Source: Actinomadura harenae
GTDB taxonomy: Bacteria > Actinomycetota > Actinomycetes > Streptosporangiales > Streptosporangiaceae
Reading direction: 5' to 3'
Length of the DNA stretch: 64,000 bases
Assembly (NCBI RefSeq): GCF_003696215.1
Contig: NZ_RFFG01000010.1
Span: 62,001 to 126,000 of the forward strand
Below, one piece after another: positions 45,660 through 55,064 of this stretch. The stretch's first letter is position 1. The number at the start of each line of letters is the position of its first letter. The notes under the pieces were generated by a model. It made no database searches. It was given only the letters and a program-made list of their open reading frames with translations, and was not told the origin of the DNA. A program made the position numbers and the translations under genes.

Positions 45660-45833
45660 CTACGTCATGAGGACTGGGCAGCGCAGCAGCGCAGAGATCC
45701 GGACGGACTGGGCGTGCACCAGCCTCGCGATCCGGCTTCCTCGACGCTCGCCACCGTCCAGGGGGAAGGGGGCGTTGTGCGGTACGGGGTGGGTGTCGGT
45801 GGGGAGCATGGCGTCGGTCTCGCTGTCCTGCAC
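45660..45833 (-). CDS. Small protein of 57 residues, unknown
   Basis: From a GTG at 45833 with a textbook AGGAGG six bases upstream. The product begins MQDSETDAMLPTDTHPVPHN, has a Pro-rich N-terminal half and a basic C-terminal half (RGSRIARLVHAQSVRIS), and ends at TAG. No known family. It lies 84 bases after the MFS exporter stop on the same strand, and a peptide role is possible but unproven. Confidence 0.4.
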   Translation of the reverse strand: MQDSETDAMLPTDTHPVPHNAPFPLDGGERRGSRIARLVHAQSVRISALLRCPVLMT

Positions 45834-45917
45834 GGATCACCTCCTGATTCGGCCGGCGGGGGATGCCTCCGGGAGCGGGCCGGACGCGGCGGCCTCACCC
45901 CGGGGAACTTGGTTGGG

Positions 45918-47216
45918 TCAGGGACTGTCGCTGTCGGGCACGGCAGGCTGGCCCGCCGGATGGAAGGAATGGGGTTCAGGTCCGGTCACGGCGGCCAGGT
46001 TGCGGACGGGGCCGGTGGCCAGCGGGGCCAGTGACGCGATGACCATCACCACACCGCACGTGCCGAGCACCACGGGCGCGCCGAGGTGGTCGGCGCAGGG
46101 GCCGGCGACGGCGTAGGCCAGCGGGGTCACCACCGAGGCGATCATCTCGGTGTCGGCAAGGACGCGTCCCTGCAGATGGCCGGGGATACGGTGCAGGACG
46201 AGCGTGGGCCACAGCACCTGCCCCGGCTCGGCGAGCAGGCCGCCGGCCAGCATCACACCCATCATCACCGGGACCGGTGCGCCCGCGGCCATGACGATCC
46301 AGGGGATCCCGAGCGCGACTCCGCTCGCGGCGACCAGCAAGGCGGGACGGGACACCATCTCGGGGCGGGTGCGGGCCAGCCGCATCGCCCACACGCCACC
46401 GGTGACCGATCCGGCCGCCAGCGCCCCGTTGACCAGCCCCCACGTGGTCGGGGCTCCCCACTGCTGCCCGGCCGCCAAAGGGCCCAGGACGAACGCGGCC
46501 AGAAATGCCGCCGCCTCCACCGACCTGGTGAGCGACATCGTCCACAACCAACGCCGTCCAGTGATCGCCTGCCACCCGGCAGCCAGCCCGACCGGCGCCG
46601 TCCGATCATGGCCCGCCGGGTGGCGCACGGCGGGCAGCCCGGCGCAGACGAGCGCCGCGAGCAGGAACGACACCCCGTCCCAGACGATGACCGGTGCGGG
46701 ACCGACCGCGCTGATCAGCAACCCGCCCAACGGCGGGCCCGCGACCGCCAGCGACTGGCCCAGCGTGGAGACCACGGCATTGGAGTGCGCGAGCCGGCCC
46801 GCGGGGACCAGCATCGGCACCAGCCGCCTGCGGGCCGGGACCGCCACCGCCCCCACAGCGGCTCCGGCCGCAGCGACCACCGCCAGAGACCAGACCCCCG
46901 CCCGTCCGGACGCGATCAGCGTGCCCTCGACCAGCTGACAGGCCCCGGCAGCGATCTGGGTGAGCACCAGGAGCCGCACCAGCCGACCCGGGTGCCGCGC
47001 GGCCCGGTCGGTAAGGAGACCACCGGCCGGCAATGCCAGCAGGTACGCCGCGTACTCGGCGACCAGCACCGTCACCACACCGGTCCCACCGTGCCCGGTG
47101 CCGAGGAGTGCGACCGACAACGCGAGCGGCGTCATCGTGGAGCCCGTCCCCGACACCACAAGCCCGGCCAGGAACCGCCGCCACGCCCACACCGACGGCG
47201 TCACCGGCTCTTCCAC
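45918..47216 (-). CDS. Major facilitator superfamily exporter
   Basis: About 432 residues with some twelve hydrophobic segments. I prefer the GTG at 47216, since GGAGGTGAGG lies upstream; the ATG at 47231 is the alternative. The loop GGLLTDRAARHPGRLVRL is the MFS motif A region and LAVAGPPLGGLLISAVGP is typical of drug-efflux members. Probably exports a toxic compound. It lies about 110 bases after the ABC exporter gene on the same strand, probably co-transcribed. Confidence 0.85.
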   Translation of the reverse strand: MEEPVTPSVWAWRRFLAGLVVSGTGSTMTPLALSVALLGTGHGGTGVVTVLVAEYAAYLLALPAGGLLTDRAARHPGRLVRLLVLTQIAAGACQLVEGTLIASGRAGVWSLAVVAAAGAAVGAVAVPARRRLVPMLVPAGRLAHSNAVVSTLGQSLAVAGPPLGGLLISAVGPAPVIVWDGVSFLLAALVCAGLPAVRHPAGHDRTAPVGLAAGWQAITGRRWLWTMSLTRSVEAAAFLAAFVLGPLAAGQQWGAPTTWGLVNGALAAGSVTGGVWAMRLARTRPEMVSRPALLVAASGVALGIPWIVMAAGAPVPVMMGVMLAGGLLAEPGQVLWPTLVLHRIPGHLQGRVLADTEMIASVVTPLAYAVAGPCADHLGAPVVLGTCGVVMVIASLAPLATGPVRNLAAVTGPEPHSFHPAGQPAVPDSDSP

Positions 47217-47328
47217 GGTCCTCACCTCCATGTGCTGCTCGCTCTGCCCATCGCCTGGTCCGCAGCCGCGGTGCCGGGCGAAGCACACCGACGCTGGGGA
47301 TCGGCCATCGGCTCATTTCGCTGGCGGT

Positions 47329-49332
47329 TCACTCGGTGAGGGTGTCGGCGGCCCGGGATTCCGCGGTCTCGGTGGTGGGGTGGTAGGCGGATGCCTGCAG
47401 GTCGTACAGCTCGGCGTACAAACCACCGGCGGCGAGGAGCGTGTCGTGGCCGCCTTCCTCGATGACCTGTCCGTCCTTGAGGACGTAGATGTGGTCGGCG
47501 TGGCGGACGCTGGCGAGGCGGTGGGTGATGAGCAGGACGGTCCGGCCGTGTCGTTGGGCGTGGACGCGGATGTGTTCGAACATGTGGTGTTCGGCGCGTG
47601 CGTCGAGCGCGGCGGTGGGTTCGTCGCAGACCAGGAGGGGCGCGTTGCGGTAGAAGCCGCGGGCTGCGGCCAGGCGCTGCCACTGGCCGCCGGACAGTTC
47701 CTGGCCTCCGTCGAAGCGTTTGTCCAGCAGCGTGTCGTAGGAGCGGGGGAGGGTGTTGATCACTTCGTCGGCGCCGGAGTCGGCGGCGGCGGTCCGCATC
47801 CGGTCGTGGATGCGGGTGTCGGTGAGGTCGTCGCCCATGGCGATGTTGTCGGCGGCGGTCATCGGCCAGTGGGTGTGGTCCTGGGCGACGACGGCGATGT
47901 TGCGGCGGACGATGTCGGGGTCCAGGCCGTTGACGACGGTGTCGTCCCAGTGGATCCGGCCTTCCTGCGGCGCGTACAGACCGGAGATGATCTTGGCGAG
48001 GGTGGTCTTCCCGGATCCGTTCTCACCGACCAGCGCGACGACCTGGCCGCGCCTGAGCCGGACCGACACGTTCCGCAGCGCGGGTTGGTCGCTGCTGGGG
48101 TAGGTGAAGGTGATGCCGTCCACGGTGATCTGCCGGAAGTCCCGCAGGACATGGCGCGCCTCGGCACCGCCCTGGAGGGCCGTCGACCGGTTGCCGGTGG
48201 ATTCCTCGGCCATGTCGATGTAGGCGAGGTAGTCGGAGAAGTACAGGCCGTCCTCGTAGGTGCGGTTCAGGGCGTGGACGAGGTTCAGCAGGGACTGCTG
48301 ACCCGCGCGGATCGCCAGCACCGCCGTCCCGGCGACGGCCAGCGGCATCATGCCCCGCCACAGCAGCACCCCGAGCGCCGTATACAGCAGCGCGGTCGCG
48401 ATCCCGCGCAGCACGTCCCCGTAGGCCTGGGTCCTGGTGCGGCCGCGCGCCACCCGCACCAGGACGCGGCGCACATGGTCGGCCAGAAACCCGTACTGAC
48501 GCAGCAGGTACGGGCGCACGGTGAACGACCGGACCTCGGCGGCGTGCCGCCGCTCGAGCATGAGTTCCGACAGGATCCAGGCACGCCGCCGGACCGCGAT
48601 CAGCGACAGCTGCGCCCGGTACCCGAGCCGCGCCGAGCGGACCGCCGCCCACGCCTCCGGAAGCGCCGTGAGGATCAGCAGCGGCAGCAGGACCGGATGC
48701 AGGACCCCCAGGGCCCCGGCCGCGGCGCCGACGCCGATCGCGGCGGTGCCGAGATCGACCGCGTTGTCGACCATGGACGTGGCGGACTGAAGCCCACGCA
48801 CCTGCGCGCGATGCAAGGCGTCCTGGTGGCCGCTGTCGTCGAACCGCGCCAGATCGATCGCCGTGGTCGTCTCATACAACCGCTGCTCGACGATCCGCTC
48901 GACCTGCGGACGCAGCCGGGCCTGGGCCCACTGCGCCAGCAACGTCAGCGTCCCGCGGACGGTGATCGCGGCCCCGACCAGCACGAGCGCCGGGGCGGCG
49001 GCACGCACCCGGTCGGGCGTGGGCCCGGCCGCGAACAGCGCCGTGAGCACCCGCGTCGTGGCGAGCAGCCCGAACGCGGTGAACACCCCGGCGACGGCGT
49101 TGCACGCGACGGTGATGACCAGGTCACGCCGGTTCGCCTGCCAGCCGAGCCGTCCGACCTGCCCGATCAGGCGCGGCAGCCGACGGGTCATGGTGAGCGT
49201 GCTGGTCTCGGCCATCTCCTGCGACCGCCGCGCCCACCCGTCCAACGCCGCCAGATCAGGCCCCAGATCCTCCGCGGCCTCCCGCCGGTCAGGCGGACGA
49301 AAGCGTGCCAGCATCCGGACGATGCGATTCAT
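47329..49332 (-). CDS. ABC exporter, fused membrane and ATPase domains
   Basis: 667 residues; AAAGGGG precedes the ATG. The N-terminal half has about six membrane segments; the C-terminal half is an ATPase with Walker A GENGSGKTT, the Q-loop VVAQDHTHWP, signature LSGGQWQRLAAAR, Walker B LLVCDEPTAALDA and H-loop LLITHRL. Works as a homodimer or with another half-transporter. Substrate unknown; peptides, lipids or drugs are possible. First gene of a unit with the MFS exporter. Confidence 0.9.
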   Translation of the reverse strand: MNRIVRMLARFRPPDRREAAEDLGPDLAALDGWARRSQEMAETSTLTMTRRLPRLIGQVGRLGWQANRRDLVITVACNAVAGVFTAFGLLATTRVLTALFAAGPTPDRVRAAAPALVLVGAAITVRGTLTLLAQWAQARLRPQVERIVEQRLYETTTAIDLARFDDSGHQDALHRAQVRGLQSATSMVDNAVDLGTAAIGVGAAAGALGVLHPVLLPLLILTALPEAWAAVRSARLGYRAQLSLIAVRRRAWILSELMLERRHAAEVRSFTVRPYLLRQYGFLADHVRRVLVRVARGRTRTQAYGDVLRGIATALLYTALGVLLWRGMMPLAVAGTAVLAIRAGQQSLLNLVHALNRTYEDGLYFSDYLAYIDMAEESTGNRSTALQGGAEARHVLRDFRQITVDGITFTYPSSDQPALRNVSVRLRRGQVVALVGENGSGKTTLAKIISGLYAPQEGRIHWDDTVVNGLDPDIVRRNIAVVAQDHTHWPMTAADNIAMGDDLTDTRIHDRMRTAAADSGADEVINTLPRSYDTLLDKRFDGGQELSGGQWQRLAAARGFYRNAPLLVCDEPTAALDARAEHHMFEHIRVHAQRHGRTVLLITHRLASVRHADHIYVLKDGQVIEEGGHDTLLAAGGLYAELYDLQASAYHPTTETAESRAADTLTE

Positions 49333-49726
49333 CGACAGGCCCCTTTCATGCGTTGCGCTGGTGACGGCCCGACTGACGACTTAGCGAGGACGAGTCCCGA
49401 CGGACCGCCTCAAGAAGACCTCGAACTCCCGCGTCCTGCTGGGCAACGGACGTACCCGGACAGCCAGGCCGCCGGCGTCCCGCGGCTGTGGACGAACACT
49501 GCTTGGATGAGGGGACCTCGACACAGGCTCGGACAGCACCGGACAGCTATCGGGGGCGGTCACCGCGAGCCACCTCACCGCGGAACTCCGGCTCTCCACC
49601 CGTCGTCGACCGCGCTCACGGCGATGAGGCCGCCCAGCGAAGGCGAAGGCGGACCAAGTGCACGCCGCATGAGCGTGCCCGGCGAAGCATGACTGAACGA
49701 GAGGGCCGGTCAGGGGCGGGCGGGGT

Positions 49727-50581
49727 TCACCGGGCGGGACGGCTGCCGTTGGTGATGGTTTCCAGTTCGTCCTTGACGAACTGGAACAGTTCACCGGGCT
49801 CGGCGCACACCAGTCCCGGTACGGCTGAGGTGCGGGTGCGTCCGTGGCTGTAGAGGCCGAGGACGGCGGTGTCGTCGAAGCGGTGGATGGAGCAGGTCCG
49901 GTCGCCGGGCCAGTAGCGGATGTCGATGGTGGCGCCGCCCGGCCGGGCCAGGTCTTGGTAATCGCGCCGGGTGTTCTCGATGCGGTCGACCAGTTCCTGC
50001 CGGCCGATCGCGAAACGGTCCGCCAGCACGCGCACGGTGAGGGTGTCGGCGGGGTCGGCGAGGATCACCCGGATTCTCGCGTCGGGGCGCCGTGCGAGCT
50101 GGGCCAGTTCGCGGGCGTGCAGGTGGCGCCAGGTCTGGCCGTAGGCGACGAAGATGTCCAGTTCGCTGACCGTCGCGAACAGCTGCCGCCATTCCAGGTC
50201 GGGCAGATAGGTGTTTCCGAGCCGGAGCAGCCCCGCCGTCCGGATGTCTGCGGCCAGCCGTTCGGGAAGCGGAGCCGGCACGGGGACGGCGGCACCGCGG
50301 TTCGCGGCGAGCAGGGTCCACGCCGCCACCCACCGCGTGTCTTCGACCGGGTCCACCCCACAGGCTTCCAGAAACGCCAGCAACAGCGCTCGCGACGGCA
50401 GCCGTTTGCCGCGCAGCAGGTCCGAGGTGCTGCTGCGCGCCAGCGGCCTGCGGTTCTGCTGCCCCCACAGTTCGAGCCGGCGGAGCGAGGGGTTCCCGGC
50501 GCGAGCCCGAAGCCGGCGCAGGCACTCGGCGAGCCCGGCGACGCTCGTCCCGTCGCACAGTGGATCCAGGTCCTCACCCAT
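49727..50581 (-). CDS. Helix-turn-helix regulator with C-terminal effector-like domain
   Basis: 284 residues from the ATG at 50581. The N-terminal 75 residues form an XRE-like helix-turn-helix (LAECLRRLRARAGNPSLRRL, then RSSTSDLLRGKRLPSRALLL); the C-terminal part contains LDIFVAYGQTWRHLHARELA and IRVILADPADTLTVRVLAD, the pattern of a phospholipase-D-like or sensor fold seen in actinomycete regulators. Such genes often accompany small toxic or signalling systems. Target unknown. Confidence 0.75.
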   Translation of the reverse strand: MGEDLDPLCDGTSVAGLAECLRRLRARAGNPSLRRLELWGQQNRRPLARSSTSDLLRGKRLPSRALLLAFLEACGVDPVEDTRWVAAWTLLAANRGAAVPVPAPLPERLAADIRTAGLLRLGNTYLPDLEWRQLFATVSELDIFVAYGQTWRHLHARELAQLARRPDARIRVILADPADTLTVRVLADRFAIGRQELVDRIENTRRDYQDLARPGGATIDIRYWPGDRTCSIHRFDDTAVLGLYSHGRTRTSAVPGLVCAEPGELFQFVKDELETITNGSRPAR

Positions 50582-50711
50582 GACGCCTACCTGCCCGACG
50601 GCGTGGCCCGGCAAGTTCCGGCCGACGTCACATTGAGTGATCCACTCGGAGAGTGAGGGCCATCCTGGACGCTGCGACGAACGGCGGGGACGAGCCGAGG
50701 TATGTGGGTGT

Positions 50712-51539
50712 TCACCATAGGTGGAGGTCTTCCAGAACGGCTGCGGCCCTGGGCAGGGGCGTCGTGGGGGTGGACGTCGTCAGGCCGGCGGGCAGAGGGA
50801 TGCGGTGGTCGAGCCGGATCATGTCGCGCCAGGTGAGGATCTGCTCCCAGGACTCGGCGATCGGTCGGCAGCGTGGGCGGTGCAAGCGCGTGCTGTGACG
50901 GAGTTGTTCGAGGTGGAGGCCATCGGCGAGGAGACCGGCGGCGGTCTTGGGGCCGATGCCGCGGACACCGGGGATGTTGTCGGAGGCGTCACCGGTGAGG
51001 GCACGCAGATCCGGCCATTGCCGGGGAAGTACACCGTGACGGGCGTGGACCTCCCCCGGGGTGATGCGGCGCCGGGCTGGGGTGAGGACGGTGACCTGCT
51101 CGGAGGCGAGCTGGTACAGGTCACGGTCTCCGGAGTAGCAGGTGACCGTTCGCCCTGCGCGTGTGGCGGTGCGGGCGAGGGCGGCGATGACGTCGTCGCC
51201 CTCGTGGCCCTCGAGTTCGATCCAGCTGACGCCGGCTACGTCGAGGCCGTCCTTGACCAAGGGCAGCGACTGGATCGGGCTGTGGTCGGCCACGACTCGG
51301 TCGGCCTTGTATCCGGGATCCTTTGACCGGCGTGAGGCCGCGGCGTTCTCGCCATCGAACACCACCACGATCTCGTGGCCAGGTGCCTGTTCGAGGTGGG
51401 TCTTGCGGAGGATGGCCAGGAAGCCGAACACGCCGGTGAGGTCGCGGCGTCCGTCACGGGAGGTGATGCGCCGCTCGGTGAATCCCCACCAGGAGCGATA
51501 GAGCAGGTGGTGGCCGTCGACGGCGAGTAGCGGTGTCAC
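50712..51539 (-). CDS. 5'-3' exonuclease (FEN/PIN fold)
   Basis: 275 residues from a GTG at 51539 with GGGAGG upstream. Acidic metal-site residues are visible in LLAVDGHHLLYRSWWG, VVFDGENAAASRR, EGHEGDDVIAALAR and CYSGDRDLYQLA, and the helix-3-turn-helix reads GDASDNIPGVRGIGPKTAAGLL divided over the usual region. It is a stand-alone relative of the DNA polymerase I 5' nuclease domain, likely removing flaps or RNA primers. Conserved as an extra copy in actinomycetes. The open frame upstream to 51770 looks partly protein-like but lacks a ribosome site. Confidence 0.88.
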   Translation of the reverse strand: MTPLLAVDGHHLLYRSWWGFTERRITSRDGRRDLTGVFGFLAILRKTHLEQAPGHEIVVVFDGENAAASRRSKDPGYKADRVVADHSPIQSLPLVKDGLDVAGVSWIELEGHEGDDVIAALARTATRAGRTVTCYSGDRDLYQLASEQVTVLTPARRRITPGEVHARHGVLPRQWPDLRALTGDASDNIPGVRGIGPKTAAGLLADGLHLEQLRHSTRLHRPRCRPIAESWEQILTWRDMIRLDHRIPLPAGLTTSTPTTPLPRAAAVLEDLHLW

Positions 51540-51991
51540 AGTTGGCCTCCCCGAGGGCACACCAAGATGGATCGCCTGTGACCGGGGCGGGCGGGTGTCC
51601 ACCGCACGACACCGAGGTGAGGCGCGGGGACGGGCCCGAGAGTATCCGCTGGCCGGCCGGGTCCGCTCGCAAGCCCAGAACGGAGGCATGTCGCACCAGG
51701 CATAGGCGGCGATCGCCGACCCGCCCGGCACGAACCCACTGCGACACGCCTCGGGGACATCGGCGGCCACGGTGACCTGGAACCCCTGCAGGCCCCTGGC
51801 GGGTGCGTGCTGAACGCACGCCAGATCGGCGACGGTAGGCGGGTGACTACCGTACGTTGGCTGTGCTGGGCCTGGGTGACATCTTCAGTCACCGCGCGCG
51901 ACTACCGAACTCGTCCGCGCCACCACCGCACGAGAGCCCCGGCCGCCGGACTACTCCTGACCGACCACGACAACAGGACAGGTGATCCCGG
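51540..51991. other. Intergenic region before the phosphotransferase gene
   Basis: About 450 bases. A minus-strand frame open to 51770 has some protein-like composition (AYAWCDMPPFWACERTR) and could be a decayed small gene. No supported gene or RNA seen. Confidence 0.4.
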
Positions 51992-52891
51992 ATGACCGGC
52001 AGCGACGCCGCACCCATGCCCGACGCCCTGCGCCAGTGGATCGCCGGCCGCCTGCCTGGCACGTTCGTGTCGGTGGCCGACAAGTCCTGGGAACGCGACA
52101 CCTCCAGAGTGTGGCTGGTGGAAACCACCGTGACCACGGCCTACGCCAAGATCAGCCCGACCGTGGAGGCGTTCTGGCGTGAGGTCGGCGCGTACCGGCA
52201 CGCCGAGACCGCGCTCGCCCCAGGCCAGGCGCCGCGCCTGCTGGCAGCGGACCTGGGCCTGCGCGCGATCATCAGCACTCAGCTACCTGGACGTATCGTG
52301 CGCCACCTGGACCTCCCTCCGGCCGTGGAAGTCGGCGTCCACGAACTCGCGGGGCGGCTTCTGCGCGGCTGGCATGCCCACCCCGCGCCCGCCCCCGCAC
52401 ATGCACGGGAATCGTTCAGGGCGTCGATGACCGACCAGGCCGCCGAAGCAGCAGCCTGCTTGAACCTTCTCGGGGACGACCTCAGCGCCGCCGCGCGCGC
52501 CCTGGTGCGCGAGGTCGCCCACGACCTGCCCGCGCTGGCCGACTCCCTGCCCCTGGTCTACCTGCACGGCGACTACGGAACCCGCAACTGGCTGTGGGAC
52601 ACCGAAGCCGAACGCCTCGCCGTGATCGACTTCGAGGCCGCCGCGCACGGCCTCGCGGTGCAGGACATGGTGTGGCAGTGCGGTGCCCTGTGGACCACCC
52701 GACCCGACCTACGGGAGGCGTTCCTCAACGGGTTCGGCCGGAAGCCAAGCCCGGACGAGAACCGCGCACTGGTCCTGCTGACCGCCCGCCTTGCGGCCTC
52801 CTACCTGGCGACCGGCCGGACCACACACGACCAAGTCCTCGTCGACCGGGGACACCGCGCGCTGTCCTCACTGGCGCGCACCCTGCACTGA
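51992..52891 (+). CDS. Aminoglycoside phosphotransferase family protein
   Basis: 299 residues; AGGTGA before the ATG. The kinase-like fold has the catalytic loop HGDYGTRNW at residues 192-200 and the metal-binding DFE at 213-215. The family includes drug kinases, homoserine kinase-like and choline-kinase-like enzymes; the N-terminal lobe lacks a clear antibiotic-kinase pattern, so resistance cannot be claimed. Followed by a NUDIX gene on the same strand (84 bases). Confidence 0.82.
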   Translation: MTGSDAAPMPDALRQWIAGRLPGTFVSVADKSWERDTSRVWLVETTVTTAYAKISPTVEAFWREVGAYRHAETALAPGQAPRLLAADLGLRAIISTQLPGRIVRHLDLPPAVEVGVHELAGRLLRGWHAHPAPAPAHARESFRASMTDQAAEAAACLNLLGDDLSAAARALVREVAHDLPALADSLPLVYLHGDYGTRNWLWDTEAERLAVIDFEAAAHGLAVQDMVWQCGALWTTRPDLREAFLNGFGRKPSPDENRALVLLTARLAASYLATGRTTHDQVLVDRGHRALSSLARTLH

Positions 52892-52974
52892 CGCCCCTGC
52901 CGCCGCGACAGATGAGGATCCGCTCCCAGACTGCCGCGGCGCGGGAGAGAGTGGTGACAGAGGAGGGATGTTCG

Positions 52975-53493
52975 GTGATCAAGCATGCGACGGCGAGCGT
53001 GTTGATCTTGTGTCGGAGGTGGGCTGACGCGCGGTGGAGGATGGCGTTGATCCGACATCCCCGGCTGGACTTGTGGATGGTGCCAGGCGGTCACGTTGAG
53101 GAGAACGAGAACACCGCCGAGGCCGCCGTCCGCGAGGCGCGCGAGGAGACCGGCCTGAGCGGGCTGCGACTCCTGCCCGCTCCCGGCCCACGACTGCCGG
53201 AAGGGTTCCCGCTTCGTTCGGTCCCGCAGCCGTGGTGGATCACCGAACTGACGCGTTGCCCTCCCGACAACCACCTCGACCAGCCACACGGCCATATCGA
53301 CCACATCTGGCTGATGGGATGCCAGGAACCCGCCCCCGCTGCGCCGGGTGAGCACCCGCTGGAATGGTTCACGGCCGAACAGATCGCCGCCCTCCAGGAG
53401 ATACCGCCCGACACCCAGGTCCTGGCAGCCATGGTCTTCGCCGAACTCGATGAACACACTGGACTCGCCGGGATCGTCACTGCTACGGCGTGA
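52975..53493 (+). CDS. NUDIX hydrolase
   Basis: 172 residues from a GTG at 52975 with AGGAGGG seven bases upstream (a GTG at 52954 is also possible). The NUDIX box, G38 to G60, is complete: GGHVEENENTAEAAV, then REAREETG. These enzymes cleave nucleoside diphosphates linked to other moieties. Substrate unknown. Probably co-transcribed with the phosphotransferase gene. Confidence 0.87.
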   Translation: MIKHATASVLILCRRWADARWRMALIRHPRLDLWMVPGGHVEENENTAEAAVREAREETGLSGLRLLPAPGPRLPEGFPLRSVPQPWWITELTRCPPDNHLDQPHGHIDHIWLMGCQEPAPAAPGEHPLEWFTAEQIAALQEIPPDTQVLAAMVFAELDEHTGLAGIVTATA

Positions 53494-53781
53494 GACGACA
53501 ACGGTGCGGCAGGACTTCAGCTTCCCGACCCTGGGGATCGCCCCTCTCGATCTGCGTGCGGCGCGGGCCTTGCAGCGGCACGAGGCACGGTGTCGCATCG
53601 CCCTCATCCGCCACACGTTGAGGTGCCGCCGGGGTACATGCGGGAGCGCCCGCAGGGGCCAGGCCCGGTGTATCTGGCGCGTGGCGCGGCGCGAACCGGC
53701 CACCGTTCGCTGGAATGGTCGAGTGTGTGACGGGGGACGCCTTGGCGTGGGCGTGGGCTTCTCTCAACGCGGAGGCAGCAT

Positions 53782-54369
53782 ATGCGACGCAAGTCCTGGC
53801 TGGTGGTGGTGGTGGCGACGGCGGTGGGACTGGTGGCGACGGCGTCCGTGCCGGCGACGGCAGGTGGCCACGCGACGACGGGCGGACACGCGGTGAAGCG
53901 CGCGGCGCCCGGCGGGGGTTTCAACGGCCCGGTCATCACGCACCCGAACTATCCGCCCGCGGAGTACGCGGCTGGAGACGTGTGTCCGTTCCCGGTCCAT
54001 GTCGACTCCCCGGTCAACCAGGTGACGATCGAGTCGTGGTCCAACGACGCGGGCCAGCCGGTGTACGACGTCGGCTACGGGCCGCTGAACATCCGGGCGC
54101 GCAACATGTGGACGGGCAAGACGGTCGTCCGCTGGATCAGCGGTAACGCGACGTTCAGCTACCCGGACCCGACCTCACACATCCTCACCGGCAACGAGAT
54201 CGCCGAGACCTTGCACAAGGGTGACAACCCGCCGAACCACCTCTACATCATCGGCAAACGTGACTACTCGGCCATCCGGGTGGCCACCGTCAACGGGCAC
54301 ACCACCAAGACGATCCTGTACCTCAGCGGGCATCCCGAGGATCTCTGCAAGACCCTCGCCCCTCGCTGA
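53782..54369 (+). CDS. Secreted protein of unknown function
   Basis: 195 residues; CGGAGG precedes the ATG. A signal peptide (MRRKSWLVVVVATAVGLVA, cleavage near ATA) leads to a mature domain with two cysteines and beta-rich stretches (YDVGYGPLNIRARNMWTGK, VVRWISGNATFSY). No catalytic motif recognised. Not similar at sight to the trio at 3-4.6 kb beyond being small and secreted. Confidence 0.75.
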   Translation: MRRKSWLVVVVATAVGLVATASVPATAGGHATTGGHAVKRAAPGGGFNGPVITHPNYPPAEYAAGDVCPFPVHVDSPVNQVTIESWSNDAGQPVYDVGYGPLNIRARNMWTGKTVVRWISGNATFSYPDPTSHILTGNEIAETLHKGDNPPNHLYIIGKRDYSAIRVATVNGHTTKTILYLSGHPEDLCKTLAPR

Positions 54370-54562
54370 GTTCATGGGTCTTTCACCCAACGATCGTCGC
54401 GACGCAGCCCCGGCCCCCTACCCCTCCGGGCAGTGCTGTCTCGCGGTCCTGGTCAGACGATCCCCGGCGAAAATTCCCCGGCGTTAATCACCCCCTGCGG
54501 GTGAGGCGTGGCCGCTGTCGTGCCATTCCGACGGCGGCCACGCCGCCGCGGTCGGCGCAGGG

Positions 54563-54931
54563 GTGCGGCAGGAGACGGCGGCGAGGAGGCTGAGTCGCCA
54601 GCGGTCCAAGGGAGCCGAGCCGTCACGGGTCCCGGTGCCGGTGTCGTGGGCCCGCTCCAAGGATGACTTCCCGTCGCCTTCGCCTGAGCGGAGCGACGCC
54701 AATCACATCGGGTACGCGGTTCGCCCCGGCCGCCGACGAGAGGGGCACGCCACCGGAATGCTGGCTGCCGCCCTACCGATTGCGTGGCGATTGGGGATCG
54801 ACCCGGTCGTGCTGGTCTGCGCCACCGGCAACATCGGGTCCCGTACCGTCATCGAACGCAACAGCGGAATCCTGACCAGTACCTATGACGGCCTGTGCCG
54901 GTACTCCATCGGCAAACCGAACCTCCCCTAA
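54563..54931 (+). pseudogene. Truncated GNAT acetyltransferase remnant
   Basis: The C-terminal half, from NHIGYAVRPGRRREGHATGM through LAAALPIAWRLGIDPVVLVC and RTVIERNSGIL, is a clear GNAT acetyl-CoA-binding region, but the N-terminal half is replaced by unrelated sequence. A 5'-truncated gene. Confidence 0.55.
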
Positions 54932-55064
54932 GCCCGACACAACGGCAGCTGAGTCCGGCTGTCCGACCCTGGTGCGTGGGCCCCAAGCCCCGGGGCGTTG
55001 TGGCAGCACGCCTTTGAAGCGAGCCAGCTTCTCAAGCCGTGCAGGTCGTCCTTCGCCCGCTGCT

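Noticed and set aside
46960..49692. A 910-codon plus-strand frame opposite the MFS and ABC exporter genes
   Set aside because: No domain signal; the minus strand carries clear ABC and MFS motifs in two separate genes.
51992..52891. Antibiotic resistance gene by annotation of the kinase
   Set aside because: Only the general kinase motifs are visible; no specific aminoglycoside kinase pattern supports a resistance claim.
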